DNA from: a virus
IMG/VR virus record: IMGVR_UViG_3300046517_002960
Span: 1-64,000 of that record
Length of the DNA stretch: 64,000 bases
Strand: one strand, 5' to 3'
A program made the position numbers and the translations under genes. The notes below the pieces were generated by a model, which saw nothing but the letters and a program-made list of their open reading frames with translations, searched no databases and was not told where the DNA came from. Positions 29,845 through 38,385 of the stretch are shown in pieces; the first letter of the stretch is position 1, and the number at the start of each line of letters is the position of its first letter.

Positions 29845-29879
29845 ATCCCCGGCCGGCCGGACAATCACAGATCAGGAGA
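29773..29879 (+). repeat. 107-bp direct repeat, copy 2
   Basis: Second copy of 29482-29588, 291 bases away. It provides the palindrome (29849-29860) and the ribosome-binding cassette for the gene at 29885. Confidence 0.85.
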
Positions 29880-29884
29880 AACAC

Positions 29885-30754
29885 ATGAACAGCAGCGATG
29901 AGCACGGCCTCCCGGACGCCGGGAACGGCGAGCTGGCGGACTACGCGATCGAGCCGGGCGTGATCCGGCGCCAGGCGCAGGACGCCATGGCCGGGCGCCC
30001 GGACCGCGCGGGCATACCTGCCGGGAGGCGCGATGACCCGGACCTGATCGCAGACGCGATGAAGGCGCTGGAGGACCGGGTGCTGGCGCTCGTGCCGGAA
30101 GACCAGCGCGACCGGGCCGGGGATTGGATCAGCGACCTGCTGGACCTGGCGCCGGGCGAGGCGCTGGACCCGGGCGCAGCGCATGACCTGGCGCGCAGGA
30201 CCCTGGCAGGCCCGCAGCGGACACTGACCGACGCCGAGATCAACCGCTACGCGCGGTTCTACCCGCATCACGAGGCGGAAGACCTGCAAGCCATCACCGC
30301 TTACCCGTGCGTGGCGCTCGGCGGTGACGAGGACGACGACGGGGCAGTACAGGTGTACGCCTACGCGGAAGACGGCGGCGTGGTCGTCTCGCTGCACTAC
30401 GACTCGGCCGGGCCGGCTGATGACGGGTCCGGTCCGTGGGCGTACTACGGCAAGTACGGCGCCGTGCCGACGCTGGTGCTGGGCGGCGACGGCAAGCCGG
30501 TGTACGTGGCAGCCGAGGGCGTCCCGGACCTGTCTGAAGGCCTGGTCCTGCCTGCTCACGATGCGATCGCCAGGATGAGCCAGATAGGAAACGGCAGCGA
30601 CGCTGAGTTCGGGGACGTGCTCGAAGCCGGCCAGGACTGCGCCTTCTCGCTGCGGAAACTGCTGGCCATCACCGGCCGCCCCGCCCCGGAAACTGCGCCC
30701 GAGGGGGGATTCACGGCCGAGGGGGGATTCACGGCTCAGGACAGCGCCCAGTAA
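29885..30754 (+). CDS. Hypothetical protein, 289 residues
   Basis: Start after AGATCAGGAGAAACAC. Helical start (1-115), an alpha/beta centre (YPCVALGGDEDDDGAVQVYA) and a tail with two copies of EGGFTA before AQDSAQ. The tail resembles the end of the protein at 31082 (EGGSAAQDSPGT). Family unknown. Confidence 0.75.
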   Translation: MNSSDEHGLPDAGNGELADYAIEPGVIRRQAQDAMAGRPDRAGIPAGRRDDPDLIADAMKALEDRVLALVPEDQRDRAGDWISDLLDLAPGEALDPGAAHDLARRTLAGPQRTLTDAEINRYARFYPHHEAEDLQAITAYPCVALGGDEDDDGAVQVYAYAEDGGVVVSLHYDSAGPADDGSGPWAYYGKYGAVPTLVLGGDGKPVYVAAEGVPDLSEGLVLPAHDAIARMSQIGNGSDAEFGDVLEAGQDCAFSLRKLLAITGRPAPETAPEGGFTAEGGFTAQDSAQ

Positions 30755-30795
30755 CCCGCAGACACGACACGGAACACGATCAGGAGGCACGAACG

Positions 30796-31023
30796 ATGAA
30801 CGGCAGTAATGAGCCCGAGATCACCCTGGCCATCTACGCCAAGAGCCTCGGCCGGGACACATCCGCACGCGAGCACAAGGCCCTGCTGGACGCCAAGGAC
30901 GCGGCCAGCGTCGAGGGCACCACCACCTGGCTGCTCAACGGCGCCGGAGCCAGGGTAGCTGCCATAGTCCCGGTTGAGCTGGTCCAGTACGCGAGACGGC
31001 ACGGATGGGGAGTGAACCACTGA
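30796..31023 (+). CDS. Hypothetical protein, 75 residues
   Basis: Start after CGATCAGGAGGCACGAACG. MNGSNEPEITLAIYAKSLGR; helical and small. Unknown. Confidence 0.68.
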   Translation: MNGSNEPEITLAIYAKSLGRDTSAREHKALLDAKDAASVEGTTTWLLNGAGARVAAIVPVELVQYARRHGWGVNH

Positions 31024-31081
31024 TAGCGGCACCGAAGATCACCACGAGCATCGGTAACAGACACGATCAGGAGACAAGAAC

Positions 31082-31585
31082 ATGATCACGATTACCGAAG
31101 ACCAGCTCGCCCAGGTCATCCGGGACAGCGAGCTGACCGCCATAGACCCGGGCGTGCTGTACCGGAAGCTAGCGGCGCTGCCGCGCGATCCGGAGCCCCG
31201 GCCGGCCCGGGACGCGCTGCTGGCGTTCACGGCCGATGTCCTGGCGTGCGCGCCCGATGACGCCGCGGACCCGTCCAGCCTGGACACCGAGGCGCTGGCA
31301 GGCCTGGCGTTCTCAGCCGGGCAGCTGCTGGGCGGCGAGCCCACGGTCTACGACCAGGACAGCAACCAGAACGCGGCCCAGCTGGCCGGCGCGAAGGTGC
31401 TGCTGGCCCAGATCAAGCAGGTCGAGGAGCCGGACGGCAGCTGGCCGGGCGGCGACGTGGTGGACGTGCTGACCGAGTGGTTCACCGGGCTGGGCCTGGA
31501 CATCGAGTCCCTGGAAGGCACCCGGTGGGCGGACGAGTGGGCCGACGAGGGGGGATCTGCGGCTCAGGACAGCCCGGGCACGTAA
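31082..31585 (+). CDS. Hypothetical acidic protein, 167 residues
   Basis: Start after CGATCAGGAGACAAGAAC. MITITEDQLAQVIRDSELTA; helical throughout. The tail EGGSAAQDSPGT shares its DNA (GAGGGGGGAT...GGCTCAGGACAGC) with the end of the gene at 29885. Confidence 0.72.
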   Translation: MITITEDQLAQVIRDSELTAIDPGVLYRKLAALPRDPEPRPARDALLAFTADVLACAPDDAADPSSLDTEALAGLAFSAGQLLGGEPTVYDQDSNQNAAQLAGAKVLLAQIKQVEEPDGSWPGGDVVDVLTEWFTGLGLDIESLEGTRWADEWADEGGSAAQDSPGT

Positions 31586-31624
31586 CCAGGCACGGCAGCG
31601 AACACGACCAGGAGACGAAGAACT

Positions 31625-31795
31625 ATGGAAACGATCATCATCACCGCCGCCCAGCTTCACGCGGCAGCGAACTGGGTGCTGGCCGGCCCGGACATGGCCC
31701 AGGTCACGCTGACCGTCCACGGCGAGACCCTGCGGGCCGTCCAGGGCGACGACATCGGGGAATTCGGCCCGGACGGCAGCACCCTGCCCGAATAG
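31625..31795 (+). CDS. Hypothetical protein, 56 residues
   Basis: ATG after CGACCAGGAGACGAAGAACT. METIIITAAQLHAAANWVLA, with a start resembling that of the gene at 31082 (METIIITAAQL against MITITEDQL). Unknown. Confidence 0.65.
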   Translation: METIIITAAQLHAAANWVLAGPDMAQVTLTVHGETLRAVQGDDIGEFGPDGSTLPE

Positions 31796-31828
31796 CAGGC
31801 CCGGCAAGACACGATCAGGAGACACGCT

Positions 31829-32845
31829 ATGCCCGGCGAGAACGAGTACCCGGCTGAGTACGACAGCCATGACGGCAGCTTCGACTACCTGCCGCCGCTA
31901 GAGCACGACAAGGCAGCCTTCGGCCGGGTCATCCCGGACGAGGCCACCGACAACGCGATCATCATCACGGCCGGGGAGCTGTGGGACCGCTACGGGCTCC
32001 ACGACCCGGACCAAGTCCTGTCCGGCGCCCAGCGTCTCGCGGTCAGCGAGGCGGTGCGCCGGTTCCGGGAGCACGTCGGCGACGACGAGGATCCAGGCGA
32101 GGACTACGACCCGGAGGACGCGCGGTACGACAGCCCGCAGGGCCAGCTGGACCAGGCGGTCGCGGCGGCGATCATGACCGCCAGCACGCTGTACGCCCGT
32201 TTCGGGGACGCGACTGCTGCCGGGGCCTGGGCCGTGCTGATCACGACGATGCTCGGCGATGACAGCCAGTACGCAGCGGTCCGCGCGGCCATCAGCGCCG
32301 ATGACACCGCGGACGTGCCGCTGGCGCAGACCGCGCGGGACGCGCTGATGCCGCACGCGTGCGGGGAGTGCGGAACCGAAGCGGACGCTCCCGGCCGGGA
32401 GCCGGATCACTTCAGCTGGTGCTCCCGGGCAGCGAGCCGCTGGGAGGTGGCATTCGGCCCGGTGGACACAAGCATAAATGCGGCCTCCGCAGAGGCGGCA
32501 GCAACCCAGGCCGCGGCCGAGCGCGAGTTCGAGGTCAGCGGCAAGTACTACCAGGCCGACCCGAACCCGGCCGTGCTCGTCCGGCGGGCGGGCGGCGGCT
32601 CATGGCAGCAGGTGTACCTGAACCCCGGCGAGGTCGAGACGGCGGTCGCGGCGCTCAAAGCCCGGGTGCACGGCGAGGACCAGGCGGCGGGGAAGTCCCT
32701 GGCCTGGCACGAGGGCACTCACGCCTGGAAGCAGCACGACGGCTACCCACGGCACCAGCACTCGGTCAACGGCGTGCTGACCATCGCGCCGGGTGACACG
32801 CGGCTGCATTTCTCCCATGGCCCGGAATTCCGCGAGGGCACCTGA
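31829..32845 (+). CDS. Hypothetical protein, 338 residues
   Basis: Start after CGATCAGGAGACACGCT. Acidic helical first half (1-170), CGEC...WCSR (about 178-196, possible zinc site), an Ala-rich linker, and a C-terminal part with many His (HEGTHAWKQHDGYPRHQHSV). No family recognised. Stop overlaps the next ATG (TGATG). Confidence 0.75.
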   Translation: MPGENEYPAEYDSHDGSFDYLPPLEHDKAAFGRVIPDEATDNAIIITAGELWDRYGLHDPDQVLSGAQRLAVSEAVRRFREHVGDDEDPGEDYDPEDARYDSPQGQLDQAVAAAIMTASTLYARFGDATAAGAWAVLITTMLGDDSQYAAVRAAISADDTADVPLAQTARDALMPHACGECGTEADAPGREPDHFSWCSRAASRWEVAFGPVDTSINAASAEAAATQAAAEREFEVSGKYYQADPNPAVLVRRAGGGSWQQVYLNPGEVETAVAALKARVHGEDQAAGKSLAWHEGTHAWKQHDGYPRHQHSVNGVLTIAPGDTRLHFSHGPEFREGT

Positions 32846-33006
32846 TGAGCTGGCTGCGCTGGCAGCAGGCGCACCTGCGGTTCGAGGTGCAGTGCTGGTG
32901 GCTGATCCTCACCGGCCGGGGGCACAAGAACGCGCCGCAGAGCCTGGAAGACGCATACGTCCGTGAGGTGCAGCTGTGGAACGAGCGCCAGGGCGGCCCG
33001 CGATGA
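32845..33006 (+). CDS. Hypothetical protein, 53 residues
   Basis: ATG overlaps the upstream stop. MSWLRWQQAHLRFEVQCWWL is amphipathic with many Trp. It may associate peripherally with membranes (inferred). A nine-codon frame (33003-33029, MSQGRQSS) overlaps its stop. Confidence 0.6.
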   Translation: MSWLRWQQAHLRFEVQCWWLILTGRGHKNAPQSLEDAYVREVQLWNERQGGPR

Positions 33007-33046
33007 GCCAGGGAAGACAGTCCAGCTGACGATCAGGAGAAGCCAC

Positions 33047-33550
33047 ATGAGCGACATCGGCGACGCGGCCAGGGAACCCGTCACGCCGGCAACCTGGGCG
33101 ATCCTGCAAGCCGACCCGGAGACGCTGGCATGGGCACAGGAGGTATCCCGGGCGGTGCAGGCCGCGTACCAGCAAGGGGTGCCCCCTGACTACGCGATGG
33201 AGCGGATGCGCGAGCAGGCGGCGCGCAGGCAGGAACCGGCCACGCCGGCTGACCCGGCAGCGGAGATCGAGGCGGCGCTGCGCGAGTACGACGCCGACGT
33301 GGCAGCAGGCGCGTTCATGCTGCCGGACCTGCCGCCCGGGCCGGGCACGTGCACCGGCTGCGGCGGCCCGACCGGGGACGCCAAGATGGCGGTGTGCGTG
33401 TACTGCACAGCATTCGCCCTGGAGGACACGGGCGCCGGCGAGATGCAGGTGATCAGCAAACTTGATCGCCTGCTTGATCGCCTGATCGCGACCATGATGC
33501 TGGTCGGGCTGGTCCTCATGATCAGCGTCATCATGATGGTGCTGCGCTGA
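33047..33550 (+). CDS. Zinc-ribbon protein with C-terminal membrane anchor
   Basis: ATG 33047 after CGATCAGGAGAAGCCAC. Helical first 100 residues, CTGCGGP and CVYC (about 103-124) as a zinc ribbon, then a hydrophobic tail (about 147-166, MMLVGLVLMISVIMMVL). It is tail-anchored, so the zinc part should face the cytoplasm. Confidence 0.72.
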   Translation: MSDIGDAAREPVTPATWAILQADPETLAWAQEVSRAVQAAYQQGVPPDYAMERMREQAARRQEPATPADPAAEIEAALREYDADVAAGAFMLPDLPPGPGTCTGCGGPTGDAKMAVCVYCTAFALEDTGAGEMQVISKLDRLLDRLIATMMLVGLVLMISVIMMVLR

Positions 33551-33783
33551 TGCGCGAGAGCCAGTACATCGACGCCTACCTGGACGCCACCGCCGAGCCG
33601 GGCACCCGGTGGACGCCGCACACGTACCTGAGCTACACGCTGCGCGGCAAGGCGAAGGGGTACTCCGGGCACTACTACCGGGCGCTGATGCGGGCGATCA
33701 GCCGCCGGACAGCCGCGGGCACCGTGATCGCGGTCCCGTCCAAGGGCCGCAGCACCGCCTACGTGCGGATAGAGCACACGTGA
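33550..33783 (+). CDS. Hypothetical protein, 77 residues
   Basis: ATG overlaps the upstream stop. Basic (GKAKGYSGHYYRALMRAISR), with a possible helix-turn-helix-like centre. Unknown. Confidence 0.65.
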   Translation: MRESQYIDAYLDATAEPGTRWTPHTYLSYTLRGKAKGYSGHYYRALMRAISRRTAAGTVIAVPSKGRSTAYVRIEHT

Positions 33784-33911
33784 TGCATGAGCTGCTGCTG
33801 GCCGGGTGCTCAGCGGCCGGCCTGGCAGCCACCGGGGCAACCGCCTGGCTGCCCGTGCTGTACTGGCGGGCCTGCCGGGAGCAGAAACGAGAACAGGAGA
33901 CAGGACGATGA
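33783..33911 (+). CDS. Small membrane protein, 42 residues
   Basis: MHELLLAGCSAAGLAATGAT begins a single hydrophobic helix. The tail KREQETGR is the translated ribosome-binding cassette of the next gene. Confidence 0.58.
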   Translation: MHELLLAGCSAAGLAATGATAWLPVLYWRACREQKREQETGR

Positions 33912-34237
33912 AGCTGACACTCGAACTCCCCGGCGCGGTACGCGTCGTCGCGACGACAGACTACAAGGGCAGCCCGCTGACCGCGGTGCTGATCGGCGAC
34001 ACCGAGGTGCTGTTCGCGGACGGCCACGAGCCAGGCGGGCTGACGCCGGCGATGTGGGAGGACGTCATCAGCACCCGGCTGGCGCACGTCCTGGCCCGGC
34101 TGCTGCTGGACGAGGCCTTCGGCGGGCTGGACGGCGAGCTGTGGAGCGCCGAGTCGCCGACCGGCCGGGAGACGTGGGGGCGGGAGAGCGCGGCGTACGA
34201 GGTGCGGCTGGTGCCGGACCCGGAAGCCGGGCCGTGA
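33908..34237 (+). CDS. Hypothetical protein, 109 residues
   Basis: ATG after GAACAGGAGACAGGACG. Beta-rich start (MKLTLELPGAVRVVATTDYK) and helical centre. Overlaps the next gene by GTGA. Unknown. Confidence 0.7.
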   Translation: MKLTLELPGAVRVVATTDYKGSPLTAVLIGDTEVLFADGHEPGGLTPAMWEDVISTRLAHVLARLLLDEAFGGLDGELWSAESPTGRETWGRESAAYEVRLVPDPEAGP

Positions 34238-34734
34238 GCACCGGCTACGACGAGGCGGATGCCTACGAGCTGGCGGCGAACCTGCACGTGCTCCGCGCGG
34301 TCATCCTCCACGGCAGGGGAAGCGGGCCGCTTCCCCTGCCGCCGATGGGCAGCGTCCCGGAGCCGGCGGAGCTGAGCGAGGCTGAAGCCCGGGCCGTGAT
34401 GGCCGGCGCCACCCAGATCGTCCTGGCGCGGCTGCGCGGCAGAGGCTACCCCGATCCGGAGGTAGCGGACATCAACAGCGGCCGGTGCGTGGACTGGGCT
34501 GAGCTAGTCTGCGGTGTCGTCGCCGGCATGATCATGACCGAGTGGGACGACCCGCAGTCCGGGCTGCTGCACACGTTCGTGCACTGGCAGGGCCGCTGGT
34601 ACGACGCCGAGCGGCTGGACGGCACGGCGGATGTCACCGGCCTGCCCATCTTCAGCCGGTTCCCGGGCACCCGGAGCGGACCTGAATTCGTCCGCAACAC
34701 CGCGGATGTACTCGCCGAGTACTGGCGGGATTAG
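34234..34734 (+). CDS. Hypothetical protein, 166 residues
   Basis: GTG start. Helical (YDEADAYELAANLHVLRAVI), with HTFVHWQGRWYDAE near residue 109. Unknown. Confidence 0.7.
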   Translation: MSTGYDEADAYELAANLHVLRAVILHGRGSGPLPLPPMGSVPEPAELSEAEARAVMAGATQIVLARLRGRGYPDPEVADINSGRCVDWAELVCGVVAGMIMTEWDDPQSGLLHTFVHWQGRWYDAERLDGTADVTGLPIFSRFPGTRSGPEFVRNTADVLAEYWRD

Positions 34735-34735
34735 G

Positions 34736-34828
34736 GTGGCCGGCGCGGTGCTGGCCTTCATCGGCGGGCTGGTGCTCTGGACGTTCCTCGCCAGGGCGGC
34801 GATCCGCCGATGCAACCGGGAACGATGA
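34736..34828 (+). CDS. Small membrane protein, 30 residues
   Basis: GTG one base after the upstream TAG. MAGAVLAFIGGLVLWTFLAR is a transmembrane helix followed by a basic end. Confidence 0.5.
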   Translation: MAGAVLAFIGGLVLWTFLARAAIRRCNRER

Positions 34829-34849
34829 CGATCAGGAGACGAGACGCTG

Positions 34850-35170
34850 ATGACGGAAGCAGAGAAGGACGCGCTGGCGGACCAGCTGGCTATAGGCGTC
34901 CTGCTGGAAGCGTTCGGCCCGCTCGGGATCAGCGTGCGGGCCTGCGACGCGGCGTTCGAGGCGGTGCTGGGCAGCAGCGCGTTCGAGGGTGACCTGGTGC
35001 AGGCGCTGGGGGACTGCGTGTCCGCGCCGCAGGACGGCTGGTGCCGGTGCACCCTGGACCGGACGCGCCGCTTCCACCGGGGTGACTGCCCGGTCGATCC
35101 CGGCGGGCAGTTCCGGTTCACCGGAGCGGAGCTGACCGGGCGGCCCGGACTGGAAAAGGCACGGCCATGA
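34850..35170 (+). CDS. Hypothetical Cys-containing protein, 106 residues
   Basis: Start after CGATCAGGAGACGAGACGCTG. Helical first half, then DGWCRCTLDRTRRFHRGDCP (about 63-82), a possible metal-binding site. Overlaps the next gene by ATGA. Confidence 0.68.
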   Translation: MTEAEKDALADQLAIGVLLEAFGPLGISVRACDAAFEAVLGSSAFEGDLVQALGDCVSAPQDGWCRCTLDRTRRFHRGDCPVDPGGQFRFTGAELTGRPGLEKARP

Positions 35171-35388
35171 CCCGTCAGAAGGACACGTGGCGTTCGTCCA
35201 GGGGCGCGCAGGCGTACCGCGAAGCGTACCGGTATATCGCGGACGGCAACCCGGACCTGCCAGCCGGGCAGCAGCGGCGGCTGGCGCTGCGCTACCTGCG
35301 CATCACGGCATCGCCGCCGCTGAGCTGGAGGGGCACGCTGTCGGCCTGGCGGGCCGCGCGGGAACAGGGACAGGAGAAGAACGCATGA
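35167..35388 (+). CDS. Hypothetical basic protein, 73 residues
   Basis: Starts in the ATGA overlap. Arg/Tyr-rich helices (GAQAYREAYRYIADGNPDLP). Overlaps the next gene by ATGA. Confidence 0.68.
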   Translation: MTRQKDTWRSSRGAQAYREAYRYIADGNPDLPAGQQRRLALRYLRITASPPLSWRGTLSAWRAAREQGQEKNA

Positions 35389-35933
35389 GCAACGGCGACA
35401 TCCTGGGCGCGATCGCGGTCCTACTGGCGGAGGCCAGCTACGACAGCGGGCTGTCCCGGAAGGAATGGACGCGGGCACCCGCGGTCCAGGCGCGGCAGGC
35501 GCTGTGCGCGGCGCTGGGCATCGACGCCGGCGAGCAGGACGCGGACCGCCTCCGTGCCCAGCTGTCCGTGATGCTGGACGTCACCGGCCAGGACTGGCCC
35601 CCGGACCTGAGCGACCCGCACGTCCAGCGGGGGCGCGAGCTGGCAGCCGAGGAGAGCGACCCGGAAATGCTGACGTCGGTGGACCGGCTCTACTACGCGT
35701 CCTGGCTGCTCCGGCAGAACCATCCCCGGGTGACGGATGACGACTGGATGGTGTGGGGCAACCTAGCCGACCACCTGGAGTGGGCGGCGCACATCCCGGA
35801 GCGAACGGGCGGGAGCCAGGACTGGCGAGCGTTCAACCGAGCGCAGGACCTGGCCACCGGGGTCATCCGGCTCCAGGACCATCACGCGCCGACCCGGGCG
35901 AAGCTGCTGCGCTGGGTGGGTGAACTGTCGTGA
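35385..35933 (+). CDS. Hypothetical protein, intact paralog of the broken gene at 20126
   Basis: Starts in the ATGA overlap. Residues about 92-165 (ESDPEMLTSVDRLYYASWLL ... DWRAFNRAQDLATGVIRL) match the two frames of the gene at 20126, which makes this the reference for repairing that frameshift. Helical throughout. Overlaps the next gene by GTGA. Confidence 0.75.
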   Translation: MSNGDILGAIAVLLAEASYDSGLSRKEWTRAPAVQARQALCAALGIDAGEQDADRLRAQLSVMLDVTGQDWPPDLSDPHVQRGRELAAEESDPEMLTSVDRLYYASWLLRQNHPRVTDDDWMVWGNLADHLEWAAHIPERTGGSQDWRAFNRAQDLATGVIRLQDHHAPTRAKLLRWVGELS

Positions 35934-36355
35934 GCAGGCCCCGGCCGGTCGCCTGGACGGCAGGCAAAGCACGGCACGGCCGGCACACCGCATTGGTGTG
36001 GAACGGCGCGATGGGCCTGCCGCCCGGCTGGGCTGTCTGGCTGCCCGGCAGCGAGTTCCCGGTCAGCGAGGGCGACGCCCGGACCATGGACGCCGCCCGG
36101 GAGCAGGCCGGGGACGAGCTGCGCCGGCTGGCCCGGCAGCGCACCAGGATCAGGATCACCCGCTGCCACGACCCGGACCTGCGCGGCAGGACCTACGGCG
36201 GGCACACCGCGAGCACCATCGGGCGGCGGCTGTTCGGCCGCACGGCATACGCGATCCCGTCCGCGGACCCTAATAACCGGGGCCAGGGCATGATTGCCCG
36301 GGACGACAGGCACGGCACGCACGTGCTGGCCGACTACGTGGAGTACAGCGAATGA
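35930..36355 (+). CDS. Hypothetical protein, 141 residues
   Basis: GTG start. Trp/Pro-rich start, Arg-rich helix (EQAGDELRRLARQRTRIRIT), then a Gly-rich part. Unknown. Confidence 0.7.
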   Translation: MSRPRPVAWTAGKARHGRHTALVWNGAMGLPPGWAVWLPGSEFPVSEGDARTMDAAREQAGDELRRLARQRTRIRITRCHDPDLRGRTYGGHTASTIGRRLFGRTAYAIPSADPNNRGQGMIARDDRHGTHVLADYVEYSE

Positions 36356-36651
36356 GATGGACGATGAGCCGGGACGGCAAGCGGCGGACCACGATGCGCG
36401 CGTCCTTCCGGCTGGACCGCCAGAACCTGACTGACATCCTGTGCTACCTGGCGCTGAGCCAGGGCTGGGACGTGGACGGCAAGCCCCCCAGCACGGCCTG
36501 GCTGGAAGGCCAGATCCGGGCTGAGCTGGAGTCGCACGGCATGGGCCAGTGGCCGTACTGGCGCGAGGAGCTGCCCGATGACGAGCAGGCCGCCGCGGTG
36601 ATGGCCTGGGCGGCCCAGCAGGTAGCCCGGCTGGCCCCGGCCGGAAGCTGA
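36352..36651 (+). CDS. Hypothetical protein, 99 residues
   Basis: Starts in the ATGA overlap. Basic start (MRWTMSRDGKRRTTMRASFR), helical end (QAAAVMAWAAQQVARLAPAG). Unknown. Confidence 0.7.
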   Translation: MRWTMSRDGKRRTTMRASFRLDRQNLTDILCYLALSQGWDVDGKPPSTAWLEGQIRAELESHGMGQWPYWREELPDDEQAAAVMAWAAQQVARLAPAGS

Positions 36652-36667
36652 GAACAGGAGACGGGAC

Positions 36668-37123
36668 ATGAGCGAGCAGGAGATTCACTGGCACCTGGAC
36701 ACCGCCGTCTGGCAGCGGGCGGCGTTCCGCGGATACGATGCGGAAATCTGGTGGACCGGGCCGGGCACGCAGCTGAGCTGGCAGATCCACCTGCTGGGCG
36801 AGAACGAGCTGGACCCGGTGGCCCGGGGCACGGGCGCGGACGAGACGGACGCCAAGGCGCAGGCCGGGTACGTGCTGCGGAAGCTGACCGCCGCGGAGCT
36901 GACCCCGGCGCAGCTAGCCGCGCTGAAGCAACTGGCCGACCCGGCGCGCACTCTCGAGAGCACGCTGTTCGCGTTCAACGGGGTGCGGGTCACCACGGCG
37001 CAGGCGCTAGCGCGGCTGGGCCTGGTGCGCTTCCGCGAGGGCAGCACGATGCGCGACTGGGGCATCCTGCTGCACACCAGGGAACAGGACGAGCACACGG
37101 ACGCAGATCAGGAGACGAGATGA
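36668..37123 (+). CDS. Hypothetical protein, 151 residues
   Basis: Start after GAACAGGAGACGGGAC. Beta-rich first 70 residues, then helical with VTTAQALARLGLVRFREGST. The tail DADQETR is the translated cassette of the next gene. Unknown. Confidence 0.7.
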   Translation: MSEQEIHWHLDTAVWQRAAFRGYDAEIWWTGPGTQLSWQIHLLGENELDPVARGTGADETDAKAQAGYVLRKLTAAELTPAQLAALKQLADPARTLESTLFAFNGVRVTTAQALARLGLVRFREGSTMRDWGILLHTREQDEHTDADQETR

Positions 37124-37317
37124 ACGAAAGATTCAGGGGCAAGAGCCCGGTACCGCTGGTGCTGCTCATCGCCGGCTTCCTCCTCGCCGGGCCGGGGCTG
37201 GTATTCAGTAACGCGGCCCTGCTGCTGGCCGGCTACGCGTGCTGGGGCCTGGCCTTGGCATCCGTAGCGTTCCTGCTGAACCGGGACCGGCAGCAGAACC
37301 AGGGAAGGGGAGACTGA
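37120..37317 (+). CDS. Small two-helix membrane protein, 65 residues
   Basis: ATG in the overlap after CAGATCAGGAGACGAG. Two hydrophobic segments (about 11-29 and 34-53) with charged ends. No family recognised. Confidence 0.65.
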   Translation: MNERFRGKSPVPLVLLIAGFLLAGPGLVFSNAALLLAGYACWGLALASVAFLLNRDRQQNQGRGD

Positions 37318-37318
37318 C

Positions 37319-37945
37319 ATGGCACGGACAGGAACAGGCCGGATGGATGCCGGCTTCGCGGTGTTCAACCTGCACGTCAACGACGCGCAGGACAAGGCCC
37401 GGGAAATCTTCATCGCCCAGTACGGGCAGGACAAGTGGGACGCCGTGCTCGCCCCGCTCGAGCGTGACGGGATCATGGCGATCTTCGAGCAGGAGCTGAC
37501 CTTCGAGATCGCGTTCTACATCACCACGATCATGCTGATCGTCAACGAGGACGTCACGGTGCCGGACGCCTGTCCCGCGGATCCCCTGACCGCGCTCGGG
37601 CTGTCCCCGGAGCAGGCTGCCGCCGCGCGGGCTGCCGCCGATGAGCAGGCGGCACACGAGGATCAGACCCGGCCGGACTGGGCGGTCACCCCGGACGCAC
37701 CGCACATCCGGGAGCGGCTGCGCGGCGAACGGCTGCTCGCGCTGGCTGCCGACCAGGTGCAGCAGGCGTGGGGCCTGAAGTTCGTGACGGCCCGGCTGCT
37801 CGGCCCGGTGCTATGGCACGCGCTGATCGCCCGGGAGATCCTGGGACTGATCGCCGCCCAGGACCCCGATGTCTCAGCTGAGACGGTCCGGGCGATGGTG
37901 AACGGCGCCTGGAACCAGCTGACGGAAGCGGAGAGCGCGTCATGA
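37319..37945 (+). CDS. Hypothetical protein, 208 residues
   Basis: ATG one base after the previous stop, after AGGGAAGGGGAGACTGAC. Helical; a hydrophobic stretch (FEIAFYITTIMLIVNEDV, about 61-78) is short for a membrane helix. The second half has long helices. Overlaps the next gene by ATGA. Confidence 0.72.
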   Translation: MARTGTGRMDAGFAVFNLHVNDAQDKAREIFIAQYGQDKWDAVLAPLERDGIMAIFEQELTFEIAFYITTIMLIVNEDVTVPDACPADPLTALGLSPEQAAAARAAADEQAAHEDQTRPDWAVTPDAPHIRERLRGERLLALAADQVQQAWGLKFVTARLLGPVLWHALIAREILGLIAAQDPDVSAETVRAMVNGAWNQLTEAESAS

Positions 37946-38094
37946 TCATCGCCTGCGAACTCGCCGTCATCGCCATCGCGCTGATCACGCTGACCGGCCT
38001 GGCCGGCCATCACCTGCACTGGGTCCGCGAGCAAGCCCGTGAGCAGGCTGCGGCACGCCGTGACGAGATCCTGCGCAAGGTAGGTGCCCGGTGA
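37942..38094 (+). CDS. Small single-pass membrane protein, 50 residues
   Basis: MIIACELAVIAIALITLTGL is a transmembrane helix followed by a charged helix (REQAREQAAARRDEILRKV), the layout of holin accessory or spanin-like peptides, though no such function can be assigned. Confidence 0.62.
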   Translation: MIIACELAVIAIALITLTGLAGHHLHWVREQAREQAAARRDEILRKVGAR

Positions 38095-38357
38095 GCAGCC
38101 GGGGCCTGGAGGCGGCCGAGCAAGCCCGCCAGGAGGCCGAGCACGCCCAGCAGCAGGAATGCGCGCGGAAGCACCGCGCCAGCTGGTGGGTGTACCAGCG
38201 CAAGTGCAACTTCAGCGCGTTCAGCGGCTACCACTACACGCCCAGCGAGTACTCCGGCTGCAAGTGCGGCATATGCGGCAGGCGGTGGCGGACGAAGGCA
38301 GCGTACGTCAGTACCCTGCCGGACAGCCCGCCCCAGCAGGGAGGTTCGCCCGGCTAG
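38091..38357 (+). CDS. Zinc-ribbon-like protein, 88 residues
   Basis: GTG start in the GTGA overlap. Charged helix at the start (LEAAEQARQEAEHAQQQECA), then CKCGICGRRW (about 59-68). Unknown. The promoter motif at 38362 follows its stop. Confidence 0.66.
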   Translation: MSSRGLEAAEQARQEAEHAQQQECARKHRASWWVYQRKCNFSAFSGYHYTPSEYSGCKCGICGRRWRTKAAYVSTLPDSPPQQGGSPG

Positions 38358-38361
38358 CACC

Positions 38362-38385
38362 TGTCATGTATACTGTAAGAGACAG
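38362..38385 (+). promoter_or_regulatory. Repeated promoter/operator motif, copy 2
   Basis: Same 24 nt as at 28867, here with CCTGTC/GACAGG inverted ends (6 bp) around TATACT (38369-38374). The upstream GCCCGGCT is also shared with copy 1. It stands 94 nt before ATG 38480. Confidence 0.75.

Noticed and set aside
7036-29860. Solo palindromes TCCGGCnnnCCGGA as intrinsic terminators
   Set aside because: The stem is short, no T-tract follows, and several copies lie inside coding sequence or 15-30 nt before a start in the same operon.
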